From NCBI GenBank assembly GCA_963745915.1, contig CAVUZA010000002.1, forward strand, positions 2,356,001 through 2,420,000: a stretch of 64,000 nucleotides of DNA. The letters run 5' to 3'. Of this stretch, positions 16,327-25,019 are shown piece after piece; position 1 is the stretch's first letter; each line of letters starts with the position of its first letter. The notes beneath the pieces were generated by a model. The model saw nothing but the letters and a program-made list of their open reading frames with translations. It had not been told where the DNA came from and did no database searches. Source of the stretch: VRUE01 sp963745915. GTDB taxonomy: Bacteria; Actinomycetota; Thermoleophilia; Solirubrobacterales; 70-9. Position numbers and translations under genes: made by a program.

Positions 16327-17304
16327 ATGACCAGCCGAATCCGCTCCAGAAGCCTGCGCAAGCCCGCCAAGAAGCGGATGCTGCTGATCGTCAACCCGTA
16401 CGCGACGACGGTCTCCAGCCGGCTGAAGAACCTGGTGGTCTACGCGCTGCAGGGCCGCTACGAGGTCGAGGCGATCGATACCGAGGCGCAGAACCACGCA
16501 ACCGAGATCGGCCGCGAGGTGCGCGACCACGGCTACGACGTGGTCGTCGCCTTCGGCGGCGACGGGACCCTGAACGAGGTCGCCAACGGGCTGGCGGGGA
16601 CCGACGTGCCGGTCTCGGTGCTGCCCGGCGGCTCGACCAACGTCGTCTGCCGCACACTCGGCATCCCCAACGACGTGGTCGACGCCACCGAGCACCTGCT
16701 GGCGATGGTCGACGGCTGGGAGCCGCGCCGGATCGACCTGGGCCGGGCCGGCGAGCGCCACTTCGTCTTCTCCTGCGGCGCCGGCATCGACGCCACCGTG
16801 GTGCGCCGGGTCGACGCCCACCCGCGGCTGAAGTCGGCGGCCGGCCCCTACTACTTCACCTGGGCCGCGGTCTCCGCCTTCTACCGCTCCTACCTGGTCA
16901 ACCCGGTGCGCCTGCGCGTGCAGGTCGACGGCGAGACCGCCGAGGGCGTCACCGCGCTGGCCCAGAACTCCGACCCCTTCACCTACTTCGCCAGCCGCCC
17001 GGTGCGGGTCTGCGAGGGGGTGACGATCGACGACGGCGCGCTCGCCCTCGGCGTCCTGCGCCGCGCCGCCCAGCGCGACATGCCGACCCTGATCTCGCGC
17101 ATCTTCAGCGAGAGCCGCCCCGCCGCCCGCCACCGCCAGATCGACCACTTCCCCGGCGTCGCCGAGGCGACGATCGCCTCCACCTCGGAGACCCGCGACG
17201 GCGTCCCCCGCCCCTTCCCGGTCCAGGTCGACGGCGACTACATCGGCGAGCGCACCGAGCTCAACCTCGCGGCCGAGCCGGGCGCGCTGACCGTCGTCGC
17301 GTAG
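16327..17304 (+). CDS. Diacylglycerol/sphingosine kinase-type lipid kinase
   Basis: 325 aa. DAGK catalytic domain with MLLIVNPYA, the nucleotide loop VVAFGGDGTLNEVANGLAG at about residues 74-92, LPGGSTNVVCRTLGIP and GAGIDATVVRR. The family phosphorylates diacylglycerol or related lipids, recycling lipid precursors at the membrane; the true substrate here is unknown. The C-terminal beta domain (DGDYIGERTELNLAAEPGALTVVA) is intact. Convergent with the rel gene; a 102-bp gap separates them. Confidence 0.93.
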   Translation: MTSRIRSRSLRKPAKKRMLLIVNPYATTVSSRLKNLVVYALQGRYEVEAIDTEAQNHATEIGREVRDHGYDVVVAFGGDGTLNEVANGLAGTDVPVSVLPGGSTNVVCRTLGIPNDVVDATEHLLAMVDGWEPRRIDLGRAGERHFVFSCGAGIDATVVRRVDAHPRLKSAAGPYYFTWAAVSAFYRSYLVNPVRLRVQVDGETAEGVTALAQNSDPFTYFASRPVRVCEGVTIDDGALALGVLRRAAQRDMPTLISRIFSESRPAARHRQIDHFPGVAEATIASTSETRDGVPRPFPVQVDGDYIGERTELNLAAEPGALTVVA

Positions 17305-17406
17305 TCAGTCGGCCGAATCCGGCAAATCGGTCAGCGCCGCGACGTCGGCTTGGTCGATCAGGGCGCGTTCGCGCAGGGCGTGCCGCACCTCGGCCGCCGC
17401 CCTGGC

Positions 17407-19614
17407 TCAGGGCGCCGGCGTGATCCGGTAGGCGTCGAAGACCGACTCGACGTTGCGCAGGCGGGCGATGCACTGCTTGAGCTGCTCGGTGTCGCCGACC
17501 TCGACCACGAAGGTGTTTTTCACCATCGGCGGGTTGGTGGTGCAGCTGGCGGCGATGATGTTGATGCCGGCCTCCGAGAAGGTGCGCGAGAGGTCCTCGA
17601 GCAGGCGGGTGCGGTCGTGGGCGTCGATCTGCAGCTCGACCCGGTAGGAGGACTCGTTCTCGCCGTCCCAGCTGACGTCGACGAAGCGCTCCGGCGCCCG
17701 CTTCAGCGCCTTCATGTTCTTGCAGTCGGTGCGGTGGATGGTGATCCCGCGGCCGAGCGAGACGTAGCCGGCGATCTCGTCGCCGGGCACCGGCCGGCAG
17801 CACTTGGCGAGCCGCACGGCGACGTTGCCCGCGGCGCCCTTGACCCGGATCCCGTAGGTGGCGGCCTCCTTGGTGCGCCGGGCGCGGTCCTCGCGCTGGC
17901 CGCGGCCGGGGCCGAGCGGCTCGGCCTCCTCCACCGCCTCGCCCTCCTTGAGCCGCTGCATCAGCTTGTTGGCGACGGTCTTGGTCGAGACCTTGCCCTG
18001 GCCGAGGGCGATGTAGAAGTCGGTCGCTTTGCGGAAGCCCATCTCGCGGATCACGTCGACCAGCAGCGCCGAGGCGGCCAGCTTCTGCATCGGCAGGCCG
18101 CGCTTGCGCAGCGCCTCCTCGAGGCCCTCGCGGCCCTTGCGCTCGGCGTCCTCGCGGCTCTCCTCCTTGAAGAAGGCGCGGATCTTGTTGCGAGCGCGGC
18201 TGGTGCGGACCAGCTTCAGCCAGTCGCGCGAGGGCCCGCGCTTCTGCTTCGCGGTCAGCACCTCGACGATGTCGCCTGAGCGCAGCTGGTAGTGCAGCGG
18301 CACGATGTTGCCGTTGACCTTGGCGCCGACGCAGGCGTGGCCGACGTCGGTGTGCACGGCGTAGGCGAAGTCGAGCGGGGTCGAGCCGGCCGAGAGGTTC
18401 TTGACCTCGCCCTTGGGGGTGAAGACGAAGACTTCGTCCTCGAAGAGGTCGACCTTGAGCGACTCGAGGAACTCGGTCGGGTCCTGCTCGCCCTCGGCCT
18501 CGACCAGCTGGCGCAGCCAGGTCATCTTCTCCCGCCGCGGGTCGGCGACGCCGCCCTCCTTGTAGGCGACGTGGGCGGCGATCCCGTACTCGGCCAGCTT
18601 GTGCATCTCCTCGGTGCGGATCTGGATCTCCAGCGGCTTGCCTTCGGGGCCGATCACCGTCGTGTGCAGGGCCTGGTACATGTTGGCCTTGGGCATTGCG
18701 ATCCAGTCCTTGAAGCGGCCGGGCAGCGGCTTCCAGAGCGAGTGGATGACGCCGATCGCGCCGTAGCAGTCCTTGACCGAGCCGACGATCACCCGCATCG
18801 CGGTCAGGTCGAAGATCTCGTTGAACTCGCGCCCCTTCTTGGTCATCTTCGTGTAGATCGAGTAGAAGTGCTTGGCGCGGCCGGAGATCTCGGCCTCGAT
18901 CCCGACCTGATTCAGCTCGCGGCCGAGGAAGCGGCCGGCGTCGGCGACGTAGGTCTCGCGCTCGGTGCGCTGCTGGGCGACGAGCTGCTTGATCTCGGCG
19001 TACTTGCGCGGGTGCAGGGTGGCGAAGGCGAGGTCCTCCAGCTCCCACTTGATCGCGTGGATGCCGAGCCGGTGGGCGAGCGGCGCGTAGATCTCCAGCG
19101 TCTCGCGCGCCTTCACCGTCTGCTTCTGCTTGGGCAGGGCGCCCAGCGTGCGCATGTTGTGCAGGCGGTCGGCCAGCTTGATCAGGATCACCCTGACGTC
19201 GGTGGCCATCGCCACCATCATCTTGCGGTAGTTCTCGGCCTGGCGCTCGTCGCGGCTCTCGAAGGCGATCCCGGTCAGCTTCGTCACCCCGTCGACCAGC
19301 TGCGCGACCTCCTCGCCGAACTCGGCGCGAATCTCGTCGAGGCTGGCGCTGGTGTCCTCGACCGTGTCGTGCAGCAGGGCGGCGCAGAGGGTCTCGGTGT
19401 CGAGCCGCATCCCGGCGCAGATCTGGGCGACGCCGACCGGGTGGGTGATGAACTCGTCGCCGGAGTGGCGCAGCTGGTCGGCGTGGCGGTCGCAGGCGAA
19501 GTCGAAGGCGCGGGTCACCGCGGCGCGGTCGATCGCCGCCAGCGAGGCGGCGAGGTCGGCGCTGCCCGCCTCGCCGTTCTCGCCGCTGGGCGGCGCGTCG
19601 AACTCCTCGACCAC
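17407..19614 (-). CDS. rel: Bifunctional (p)ppGpp synthetase/hydrolase
   Basis: Stringent-response enzyme. Order of domains: HD hydrolase (FITHPVGVAQI, LLHDTVEDT, KLADRLHNMRTL), synthetase (GRAKHFYSIYTKM, DLTAMRVIV, YQALHTTVIGPEG), TGS (EVFVFTPKGEVKNLSAGSTP), zinc-finger/ACT region (KCCRPVPGDEIAGYVSLGRG and the ACT at RVELQIDAHDRTRLLEDLS). HD residues and synthetase residues are both intact, so both activities are expected. The start is uncertain: GTG 19614 is used, but homologous sequence may begin 13 codons earlier where only a GTA is found behind AAAGGA. The upstream gene recJ ends inside that region. Confidence 0.93.
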   Translation of the reverse strand: MVEEFDAPPSGENGEAGSADLAASLAAIDRAAVTRAFDFACDRHADQLRHSGDEFITHPVGVAQICAGMRLDTETLCAALLHDTVEDTSASLDEIRAEFGEEVAQLVDGVTKLTGIAFESRDERQAENYRKMMVAMATDVRVILIKLADRLHNMRTLGALPKQKQTVKARETLEIYAPLAHRLGIHAIKWELEDLAFATLHPRKYAEIKQLVAQQRTERETYVADAGRFLGRELNQVGIEAEISGRAKHFYSIYTKMTKKGREFNEIFDLTAMRVIVGSVKDCYGAIGVIHSLWKPLPGRFKDWIAMPKANMYQALHTTVIGPEGKPLEIQIRTEEMHKLAEYGIAAHVAYKEGGVADPRREKMTWLRQLVEAEGEQDPTEFLESLKVDLFEDEVFVFTPKGEVKNLSAGSTPLDFAYAVHTDVGHACVGAKVNGNIVPLHYQLRSGDIVEVLTAKQKRGPSRDWLKLVRTSRARNKIRAFFKEESREDAERKGREGLEEALRKRGLPMQKLAASALLVDVIREMGFRKATDFYIALGQGKVSTKTVANKLMQRLKEGEAVEEAEPLGPGRGQREDRARRTKEAATYGIRVKGAAGNVAVRLAKCCRPVPGDEIAGYVSLGRGITIHRTDCKNMKALKRAPERFVDVSWDGENESSYRVELQIDAHDRTRLLEDLSRTFSEAGINIIAASCTTNPPMVKNTFVVEVGDTEQLKQCIARLRNVESVFDAYRITPAP

Positions 19615-19646
19615 GGCGAAGAGGTCGCCGAGCAGCTCCTGGTTGG

Positions 19647-21266
19647 CTACGGCTGTCTCTGTCCTTTGAGGAATCGGTGACCCTCCTGGTAGCGGGCGCT
19701 GTAGGCGCGGTAGGCCGGCGAGCGGTCCAAGTCTGTCCCCTCTGAGGATACGACCCCGACCACCCCCTCGCCGGCGGCCGCCTCGCCCTGCACCAGGCCG
19801 AGCTCGCCCAGGACCCGCAGGCAGCGCGCCGCGGCCTCGGGGTCGCGCCTGCCGGCGCCGCCGCCGGCCAGGGCGCGGCGCAGCCCCTCGCCGCTCGCCT
19901 CGCCGGCCTCGCGCAGCTCGCGGAAGAGCGCGGTCAGCGTCGCCCGCTGCGCCATCTGGGTCTCCAGCACCCGCTGCGCGAAGCGCCACTCGGCCTCACC
20001 CCAGGCGCGGTGCAGGTGGGCGCCGGGCGCACTGGCCAGGGCCGCGATCCGCTCGTGCTCGGGGCGGGCCGGCGGGTCGACGAGGACGACGTGGGCGAAG
20101 CCGGCGGCGAGGCCCGGCTCGCGGTCGAGCTCGGCGTAGCCGGCGACCGCCAGGCCCTCGCGGGCCAGCGGCGCCCGCAGCTCGGCGTCGGCGCAGAAGG
20201 CGAGCACGCTCTCGCCGCTGGAGGCGAGCTCGGCGGCGACCGCGGCAGGCGCGTTCTCGCTCTGCACCACGGCTCGCTCGTGGACCGCCTCCGGCGGCGG
20301 CTCGGGCTGGGGCCACTCGCCCGGCTCGCGGGCCAGCTCGGCCTCGAAGCGCCGCCACCAGGCGCTGGCGTCGGCATCGGCCTCGGCCCGGCGCCGGTAG
20401 AGCTCGCGCAGGACCAGCCGCGGCTCGACCGCCCCGTTCCAGCGATTGACCTCGAGCCGCACCGCGGCGTCGATCAGGTCGTCCTCCCCGACCCCGAGGC
20501 TCGGTTTGCCGAAGGCGACGCCGAGCGCCCGGTGCGAGCCGCTGTGCAGGCTGAAGCGCGAGTGCTTGCCCTCGCCCATCTGGCGCACGTCGCGGACCCG
20601 CGCCGAGGGGACCAGCAGCCGCACGCCGGGGTTGCCCATGCCGAAGGGCGCCAGCCGGCCCAGCTCCTCGGCCAACTCCAGCCCCAGCGAGGCGCCGCCG
20701 ACGATCGCGTCGACCCGCTCGACCCGCACCAGGTCCTCGGGGGTGAGGACCGCGGCCGCGTGGGCGGCGAACGCCTGGCGAAAGGCGTCGACCTTTGCCG
20801 CCTCGATCTCCAGCCCGGCGGCGGCCTTGTGCCCGCCGAAGCCGACCAGGTGCCCGGCGCAGGCCTCGAGCCCGGCGAGCAGGTCGAACCGGGAGATGCT
20901 GCGCGCGGAGCCGCGCCCGCCGCCCTCGCCGTCGAGCGCGATCACCACCGCCGGCTTGTGGTGCTGCTCGACCAGGCGCGAGGCGACGATCCCGACCACG
21001 CCCGGGTGCCACCCCTCCCCCGCCACCACGATCGCCGGCGCCTCGCGCACCTCCTCCGGCAGCTCCCGGTACGCGGCTTCCGCCTCGCCCAGCACCTCCC
21101 GCTCCGTCGCCCTGCGCTCGGAATTGGCCTTGCTCAGCTCAACCGCAATCTGCTCCGCCCGCGCGTGGTCCTCGGTCAGGAACAGCTCCACACCAGCGTC
21201 CGCGCGATACAACCGCCCCGCAGCATTGATCCGCGGCGCCAACCTGAACGCCAGGTCCCCCTCATC
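19647..21266 (-). CDS. recJ: RecJ single-strand exonuclease, C-terminal part (after frameshift)
   Basis: Continuation of RecJ, 539 residues, beginning DEGDLAFRLAPRINAAGRL, which carries on directly from the N-terminal part. Contains the DHHA1 motif GFGGHKAAAGLEIE and GMGNPGVRLLVPSARV (OB-fold entry), then a long extension to the stop at 19647 that overlaps the start region of rel. The last about 250 residues (from AWWRRFEAELAREP) are additional to the usual RecJ core, as in other long actinobacterial RecJ. Joining the parts needs removal of one base at about 21267. Confidence 0.88.
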   Translation of the reverse strand, partial: DEGDLAFRLAPRINAAGRLYRADAGVELFLTEDHARAEQIAVELSKANSERRATEREVLGEAEAAYRELPEEVREAPAIVVAGEGWHPGVVGIVASRLVEQHHKPAVVIALDGEGGGRGSARSISRFDLLAGLEACAGHLVGFGGHKAAAGLEIEAAKVDAFRQAFAAHAAAVLTPEDLVRVERVDAIVGGASLGLELAEELGRLAPFGMGNPGVRLLVPSARVRDVRQMGEGKHSRFSLHSGSHRALGVAFGKPSLGVGEDDLIDAAVRLEVNRWNGAVEPRLVLRELYRRRAEADADASAWWRRFEAELAREPGEWPQPEPPPEAVHERAVVQSENAPAAVAAELASSGESVLAFCADAELRAPLAREGLAVAGYAELDREPGLAAGFAHVVLVDPPARPEHERIAALASAPGAHLHRAWGEAEWRFAQRVLETQMAQRATLTALFRELREAGEASGEGLRRALAGGGAGRRDPEAAARCLRVLGELGLVQGEAAAGEGVVGVVSSEGTDLDRSPAYRAYSARYQEGHRFLKGQRQP

Positions 21267-21267
21267 C

Positions 21268-22137
21268 GAGCTGGGTGGGATCGCATTTCGAAGCCTCGAG
21301 CAACGCCCGCACCCCCGGCCGCTGAGCCCTGCGCACCTCCTCGAGCCCCCGCTTAACCAGGCTCCGGTTCTCCCCGACGAGCGGAACCAAATCGGCGACC
21401 GTCGCCAGCGCCACCAGGTCCAGGTCTTGGGTGTCGCCAGGGGCGGCCGGGGCGGGACCCCCAAAACGCTCGGCGGGAGCCTCGCTTGAGTGTTTTGGGG
21501 GTCCCGCCCCGGCCGCCCCCCGCAACGCACAGGCCAGCTTCCACGCAACCGCGGTACCGCATAGGGCCTCGAAGGGGTAGCCGTCGACCGCCGGATGCAG
21601 GATCAGGCAGTTGGGCAGCTCCTCGCCGGCCTGATGGTGGTCAGTGACGACGACCTCCATGCCGAGCTCCGTTGCGAGAGCTACCTCGGCACAAGCGGTG
21701 ATTCCGCAATCGACGGTGACGATCAACGCGGTACCCCGCTCCGCCAGCTTGCGGACGTTGCCCTCGCTCAGCCCGTACCCGTCGGCGATCCGGTCGGGGA
21801 TCAGCCAGTCGCAGTCGGCCCCCAGCTCGCGCAGCGCCCCGACCAGGATCGTCGTCGCGCAGACGCCGTCGACGTCGAAGTCCCCGTAGACGGTGATCCG
21901 CTCGCCGGCCTCGATCGCCGCCTCGACCCGGGCGACGACCGCGGACATCGAGCCGAAGGCGCCCGGCGGGTGCGACTCGTCAGCCTCGAGGAAGGCCCGC
22001 GCCGCCTCCGCCGTGCGGTACCCCCGCCGCACCAGCGTGATCGCCACCGGCTCACTAACTCCCAGCTCAGCCGCCAGCCCCCGCGCCTCCGCGAACGAGT
22101 ACGGCTCAGCCTCATATGCGCGCAACGCCTCTGCCAC
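21268..22137 (-). CDS. recJ: RecJ single-strand exonuclease, N-terminal part (before frameshift)
   Basis: 5'-3' single-strand DNA exonuclease for recombination and mismatch repair. GTG start at 22137. DHH phosphoesterase motifs: VYGDFDVDGVCATTILV (residues about 82-98), VTVDCGIT, VTDHHQAGEELP, and LVALATVADLVPLVGENR. The frame meets TGA at 21262 just after DPTQLG. Deleting one base (CTCGGATGAG read as CTC GAT GAG) restores DPTQL-DEGDLAFRLAP, the normal family continuity. A 31-residue insertion before LDLVALATVAD is encoded by a palindromic element in frame. Confidence 0.9.
21440..21519. repeat. 28-bp perfect inverted repeat inside recJ (element F)
   Basis: Left arm 21440-21467 begins GGGGCGGCCGGGGCGGGACC; the right arm 21492-21519 is its exact complement, with a 24-nt loop. 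The element lies within the recJ reading frame and encodes the low-complexity segment GPPKHSSEAPAERFGGPAPA on the minus strand, between WKLACALR and DLDLVAL, where RecJ homologues normally have a short link. It keeps the frame open. Confidence 0.9.
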
Positions 22138-22187
22138 ACCGCCAGGCTAGGCAGCGCCCAGGACACGACCCCGGCCCAAAACCCCCG

Positions 22188-22238
22188 CGAACTGCATCAA
22201 ATTCCAGCTCTGCCGGAGCTGAAATTTGATGCAGTTCG
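22188..22238. repeat. Intergenic palindrome, family A copy 1
   Basis: Arms CGAACTGCATCAAATTCC plus AGCTC and complement, with a 5-nt loop TGCCG and one mismatch in the right arm. Two further copies at 29566-29628 and 42111-42163. 23-bp arms. Confidence 0.9.
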
Positions 22239-22364
22239 GGCTTCGGGCCTGCAGCGGTCCTGGATCAACGCGCGTCCCTGTCTGAGGCTACGCATCCGCC
22301 GGCGCAGATGTCTTTCATTCCTTTTGCATTAATTTTTCAACTGAAATACAGAGAAAGGAGGAGC

Positions 22365-22424
22365 ATGAACGTCGAATCGGTATCTCCAACCCTTTCCAGT
22401 GCCCACACCACCAAGGGCGCCTAG
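22365..22424 (+). CDS. Candidate 19-residue peptide (unknown)
   Basis: ATG 22365 is preceded by AGAAAGGAGGAGC, one of the strongest ribosome-binding sites in the window, and by an AT-rich promoter-like tract. The product would be MNVESVSPTLSSAHTTKGA. It is not rich in any single amino acid, so it does not look like an attenuator for leu genes, and no RiPP-type modification gene is near. Could be a small functional peptide, a leader, or chance. No homologue recognised. Confidence 0.35.
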   Translation: MNVESVSPTLSSAHTTKGA

Positions 22425-22467
22425 ACGAGTAGTTCCACGGCTCAGGCCACGTAGACGACCAACGCCC

Positions 22468-22530
22468 CGGCCGAGTGATCGATTGACCCCCCGAACACGG
22501 GGGCAAATCGATCAACCGGCGCCTCGGCCG
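22468..22530. repeat. Nested inverted repeat downstream of leuB (element J)
   Basis: Inner arms TGATCGATT and AATCGATCA enclose CCCCC/GGGGG; outer arms CGGCCGAG/CTCGGCCG lie at 22468-22475 and 22523-22530. It begins 14 bp past the leuB stop, so it may end leuB transcription, although there is no T-run. Confidence 0.7.
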
Positions 22531-22543
22531 ACGACCGGATTGC

Positions 22544-23614
22544 TCAAAGCTCACCGAGGACGGCCGCGGTGATCTCCTCGGTTCCGACGGCCTTCTCGCC
22601 CTCGGCGGCCAGGTCCGGGGTGCGGAGGCCCTGGGCGAGGGCGGCGTCGACGGCCTGCTCGATGCGGACGGCGTCGTCGTGGCGGTCGAGGCCGTGGCGG
22701 AGGAGCATCGCGGCGGAGAGGAAGGTGGCGAGCGGGTTGGCGACGCCCTGGCCGGCGATGTCGGGGGCGGAGCCGTGGACCGGCTCGAAGAGGCCCGGCT
22801 CGCCCTCGGCGCCGAGGCTGGCCGAGGGCAGCATCCCCAGCGAGCCGGTGAGCATCGCCGACTCGTCGCTGAGGATGTCGCCGAAGAGGTTCTCGGTGAC
22901 GATCACGTCGAAATCGGCCGGGCGCGAGACGAGCTGCATCGCCGCGTTGTCGACCAGCAGGTGGTCGAGCTCGACCGCGGGGAACTCCGGCGCGACGCCG
23001 CTGACCACCTCGCGCCAGAGCCGCGAGGTCTCGAGCACGTTGGCCTTGTCGACCGAGGTGACCCGCGGCGTGCGGTCGCTGCCCTCGGCGCGGCGCAGGG
23101 CCGACTCGAAGCCGACCCGGGCGATGCGCTCGATCTCCCCGACGCTGTACTCGCAGGTGTCGTGGGCGACGTCGCCCTCGCGGCCGCTGTCGCCGAAGTA
23201 GATGCCGCCGGTCAGCTCGCGGACGACGAGCAGGTCGGTGCCGGCGATCAGCTCGGGGCGCAGCGGGCTGGCGCCGACCAGGGCCGGGCTGGGCCGCACC
23301 GGGCGCAGGTTGGCGTAGAGGCCCATCCCCTTGCGCAGGCCGAGCAGCCCCTGCTCGGGCCGCGGCGCGTCGGGGTCGGTGGTGTCCCATTTCGGCCCGC
23401 CAACGGCGCCGAGCAGGACCGCGTCGGCCTCGCGGCAGGCGGCGAGCACCTCCTCGGTGAGCGCCGTGCCGTGGGCGTCGATCGAGCAGCCGCCCATCAG
23501 CTCCTCGGCGAACTCGAACTCCCCCAGGGCCTCGAGCAGCCGCCGCGCCGCGGCGACGATCTCCGGCCCGATCCCGTCGCCGGGCAAGAGCACTATGCGC
23601 GCAACGTCCCCCAT
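22544..23614 (-). CDS. leuB: 3-isopropylmalate dehydrogenase
   Basis: Third enzyme of leucine synthesis: NAD-dependent oxidative decarboxylation of 3-isopropylmalate. 356 aa from ATG 23614 (GTG 23626 would add four residues). Motifs: LLPGDGIGPEIVAAARRLL, substrate-binding LRKGMGLYANLRPVRPSP, VRELTGGIYFG, TSVDKANVLETSRLWREVV, and the Mg-binding DILSDESAMLTGSLGMLPSASL, then FEPVHGSAPDIAGQGVANP. Separate from leuCD by a methyltransferase gene and a palindrome; all are on the same strand, so co-regulation is possible but the hairpin in between may split transcription. Confidence 0.97.
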   Translation of the reverse strand: MGDVARIVLLPGDGIGPEIVAAARRLLEALGEFEFAEELMGGCSIDAHGTALTEEVLAACREADAVLLGAVGGPKWDTTDPDAPRPEQGLLGLRKGMGLYANLRPVRPSPALVGASPLRPELIAGTDLLVVRELTGGIYFGDSGREGDVAHDTCEYSVGEIERIARVGFESALRRAEGSDRTPRVTSVDKANVLETSRLWREVVSGVAPEFPAVELDHLLVDNAAMQLVSRPADFDVIVTENLFGDILSDESAMLTGSLGMLPSASLGAEGEPGLFEPVHGSAPDIAGQGVANPLATFLSAAMLLRHGLDRHDDAVRIEQAVDAALAQGLRTPDLAAEGEKAVGTEEITAAVLGEL

Positions 23615-23630
23615 CGAGCCGCGCACTCTA

Positions 23631-23680
23631 GACGTGCCGTCCCCGGGAGGTCATTTCCGACCCCCGGGAGACGGCACGTC
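23631..23680. repeat. Intergenic palindrome, family C copy 2
   Basis: GACGTGCCGTC and complement at the ends, CCCGGGAGGTC and GACCCCCGGG inside, loop ATTTCC. Same family as 3924-3973. It overlaps the last bases of the methyltransferase stop codon (23679-23681) and ends 17 bp before leuB begins. Confidence 0.85.
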
Positions 23681-24446
23681 AGGCCTGGGCCTCGATGTTG
23701 AGGCGGACGTAGTCGAGGGTGAGGGGATCGGCGTCCGCTTCGAGCACGGCTTCGGCGAAGGGGCGGCGCAGGGGCTCGGGGAGGCGGGCCAGGTGGGGGC
23801 CGAGGGTGATGGTGGTGGTGAAGCGCAGCGGGTCCTCGGGGGTGACCGGCTTCGGCTCCAGCCAGCAGCGGGTGGCGGCGAAGCCGGCGGCGCGCAGGCG
23901 CTCCTCGGTCTCGTCCGGGCCGGCGAAGTTCCACATGCCGTCGAGGCCGGCGAGGTGCGGGGCGAACTCGGGGCGGGCGGCGATGCTGCGGATCGCCTCG
24001 GCGTGGCGCGCCACGTTGCCCTCTCCCCCGCACTGGGCGACCAGCCGGCCGCCGGGCCGCAGCGCGCCGTGGAGGCGGGCGAAGAGCTGCCCGTGGTCGG
24101 CGATCCAGTGGAAGGTCGCGGTCGAGAAGACGAGGTCGACCGGGGCCGCGACCGCGAGCTCGGAGAGGTCGGCGACCAGGTAGCTCGCCCGGTCCCCGAG
24201 CCGCTCGCGGGCCTTCTCGATCATCGCCGCCGAGCCATCGACGGCGAGCAGGCTGCCGCGGGGCAGGCGCTCGAGCAGGCGCTCGCTGACCCGGCCCGAG
24301 CCGCAGCCGGCGTCGATCGCGTCCTCATCGCCCCCCAGCTCGAGCCGCCCGAGCACCTCCATCCCCCAGCCGAACTGGGGGTCGGAGACCGCGTCGTAGG
24401 TTTCGGCGTCCCACTCGCGCGGCCCGGAGTTGATCGAGCCGGACAC
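23679..24446 (-). CDS. SAM-dependent methyltransferase, trans-aconitate methyltransferase-like
   Basis: Class I Rossmann methyltransferase, 255 aa, GTG start. Cofactor loop DAGCGSGRVSERLLERLP at about residues 45-62, acidic ribose-binding AVDGSAAMIEKARERL, LSELAVAAPVDLVFSTATFHWIADH (motif with FHW as in trans-aconitate methyltransferases) and LRPGGRLVAQCGGEG. Starts 7 nt after the leuD stop and lies between leuD and leuB. Trans-aconitate methyltransferase protects aconitase-type enzymes from inhibitor build-up, so a house-cleaning role next to the isopropylmalate isomerase is attractive but inferred. Confidence 0.85.
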   Translation of the reverse strand: MSGSINSGPREWDAETYDAVSDPQFGWGMEVLGRLELGGDEDAIDAGCGSGRVSERLLERLPRGSLLAVDGSAAMIEKARERLGDRASYLVADLSELAVAAPVDLVFSTATFHWIADHGQLFARLHGALRPGGRLVAQCGGEGNVARHAEAIRSIAARPEFAPHLAGLDGMWNFAGPDETEERLRAAGFAATRCWLEPKPVTPEDPLRFTTTITLGPHLARLPEPLRRPFAEAVLEADADPLTLDYVRLNIEAQA

Positions 24447-24453
24447 GCCGGCC

Positions 24454-25017
24454 TCAGAGCGCGGTCGTGACCGGGCCGCGGTCGGCGGCTCCCGAGGCCT
24501 CGAACTCGTCGATCGCGACGGCGCTCTCCAGGGTGATGCCGATGTCGTCGAGGCCGTTGAGCAGGCGGTGCTTGACGTCGTGCTCGACCTCGAACTCGAA
24601 GACGCCGGCGGCGCAGGTGACGGTCTCGTCGTCGACGTCGATCCGCGCCTCGCCCGCCTCGGCCACCGCCCGGCAGTGCTCCTCGTCGAGGATCGCCGGC
24701 AGCAGCCCGATCTTGGTGCAGTTGGAGTAGAAGATGTCGGCGAAGGAGGGCGCGACGATCGCCTGGAAGCCGAAGTCCTCCAGCGCCCAGGGGGCGTGCT
24801 CGCGCGAGGAGCCGCAGCCGAAGTTGCGGCCGGCGACGAGGATCGGGTTCGGCTCCAGCTCGATCTCGCCGGAGCGGATCCAGTCGTAGAAGAGGAACTC
24901 GCCGAAGCCGGTCCGCTCGACCCGCTTGAGGAACTGCTTGGGGATGATCTGGTCGGTGTCGACGTCGGCCCGGTCGAGCACCGAGACCTTGCCCTCGATG
25001 ATGTCCAGCGGTCGCAT
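24454..25017 (-). CDS. leuD: 3-isopropylmalate dehydratase small subunit
   Basis: Swivel domain subunit of isopropylmalate isomerase. 187 aa from ATG 25017, two bases after the leuC stop. Signature DRADVDTDQIIPKQFLKR near the N-terminus and NFGCGSSREHAPWALEDFG at about residues 68-86, then SFADIFYSNCTKIGLLPA. Works with LeuC, which carries the Fe-S cluster. Normal length for the bacterial small subunit. Confidence 0.97.
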   Translation of the reverse strand: MRPLDIIEGKVSVLDRADVDTDQIIPKQFLKRVERTGFGEFLFYDWIRSGEIELEPNPILVAGRNFGCGSSREHAPWALEDFGFQAIVAPSFADIFYSNCTKIGLLPAILDEEHCRAVAEAGEARIDVDDETVTCAAGVFEFEVEHDVKHRLLNGLDDIGITLESAVAIDEFEASGAADRGPVTTAL

Positions 25018-25019
25018 CT

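Larger units (their letters stand above)
22138..22543. other. 406-bp gap between recJ and leuB
   Basis: Holds, from left to right: a family A palindrome, a conspicuously AT-rich stretch (about 22308-22360, including TTTTGCATTAATTTTTCAAC), a short reading frame behind AGAAAGGAGG, and a GC hairpin at 22468-22530. Both flanking genes are on the minus strand, so the gap contains the 3' side of leuB and the promoter side of recJ. The AT-rich stretch is the least GC-rich sequence in the window and could hold promoters in either direction. Confidence 0.7.

Noticed and set aside
21262..21290. Programmed +1 frameshifting in recJ
   Set aside because: The CTC GGA TGA context is suggestive, but ndh and gatB have equal one-base insertions without such a context, so a shared sequencing cause is more economical.
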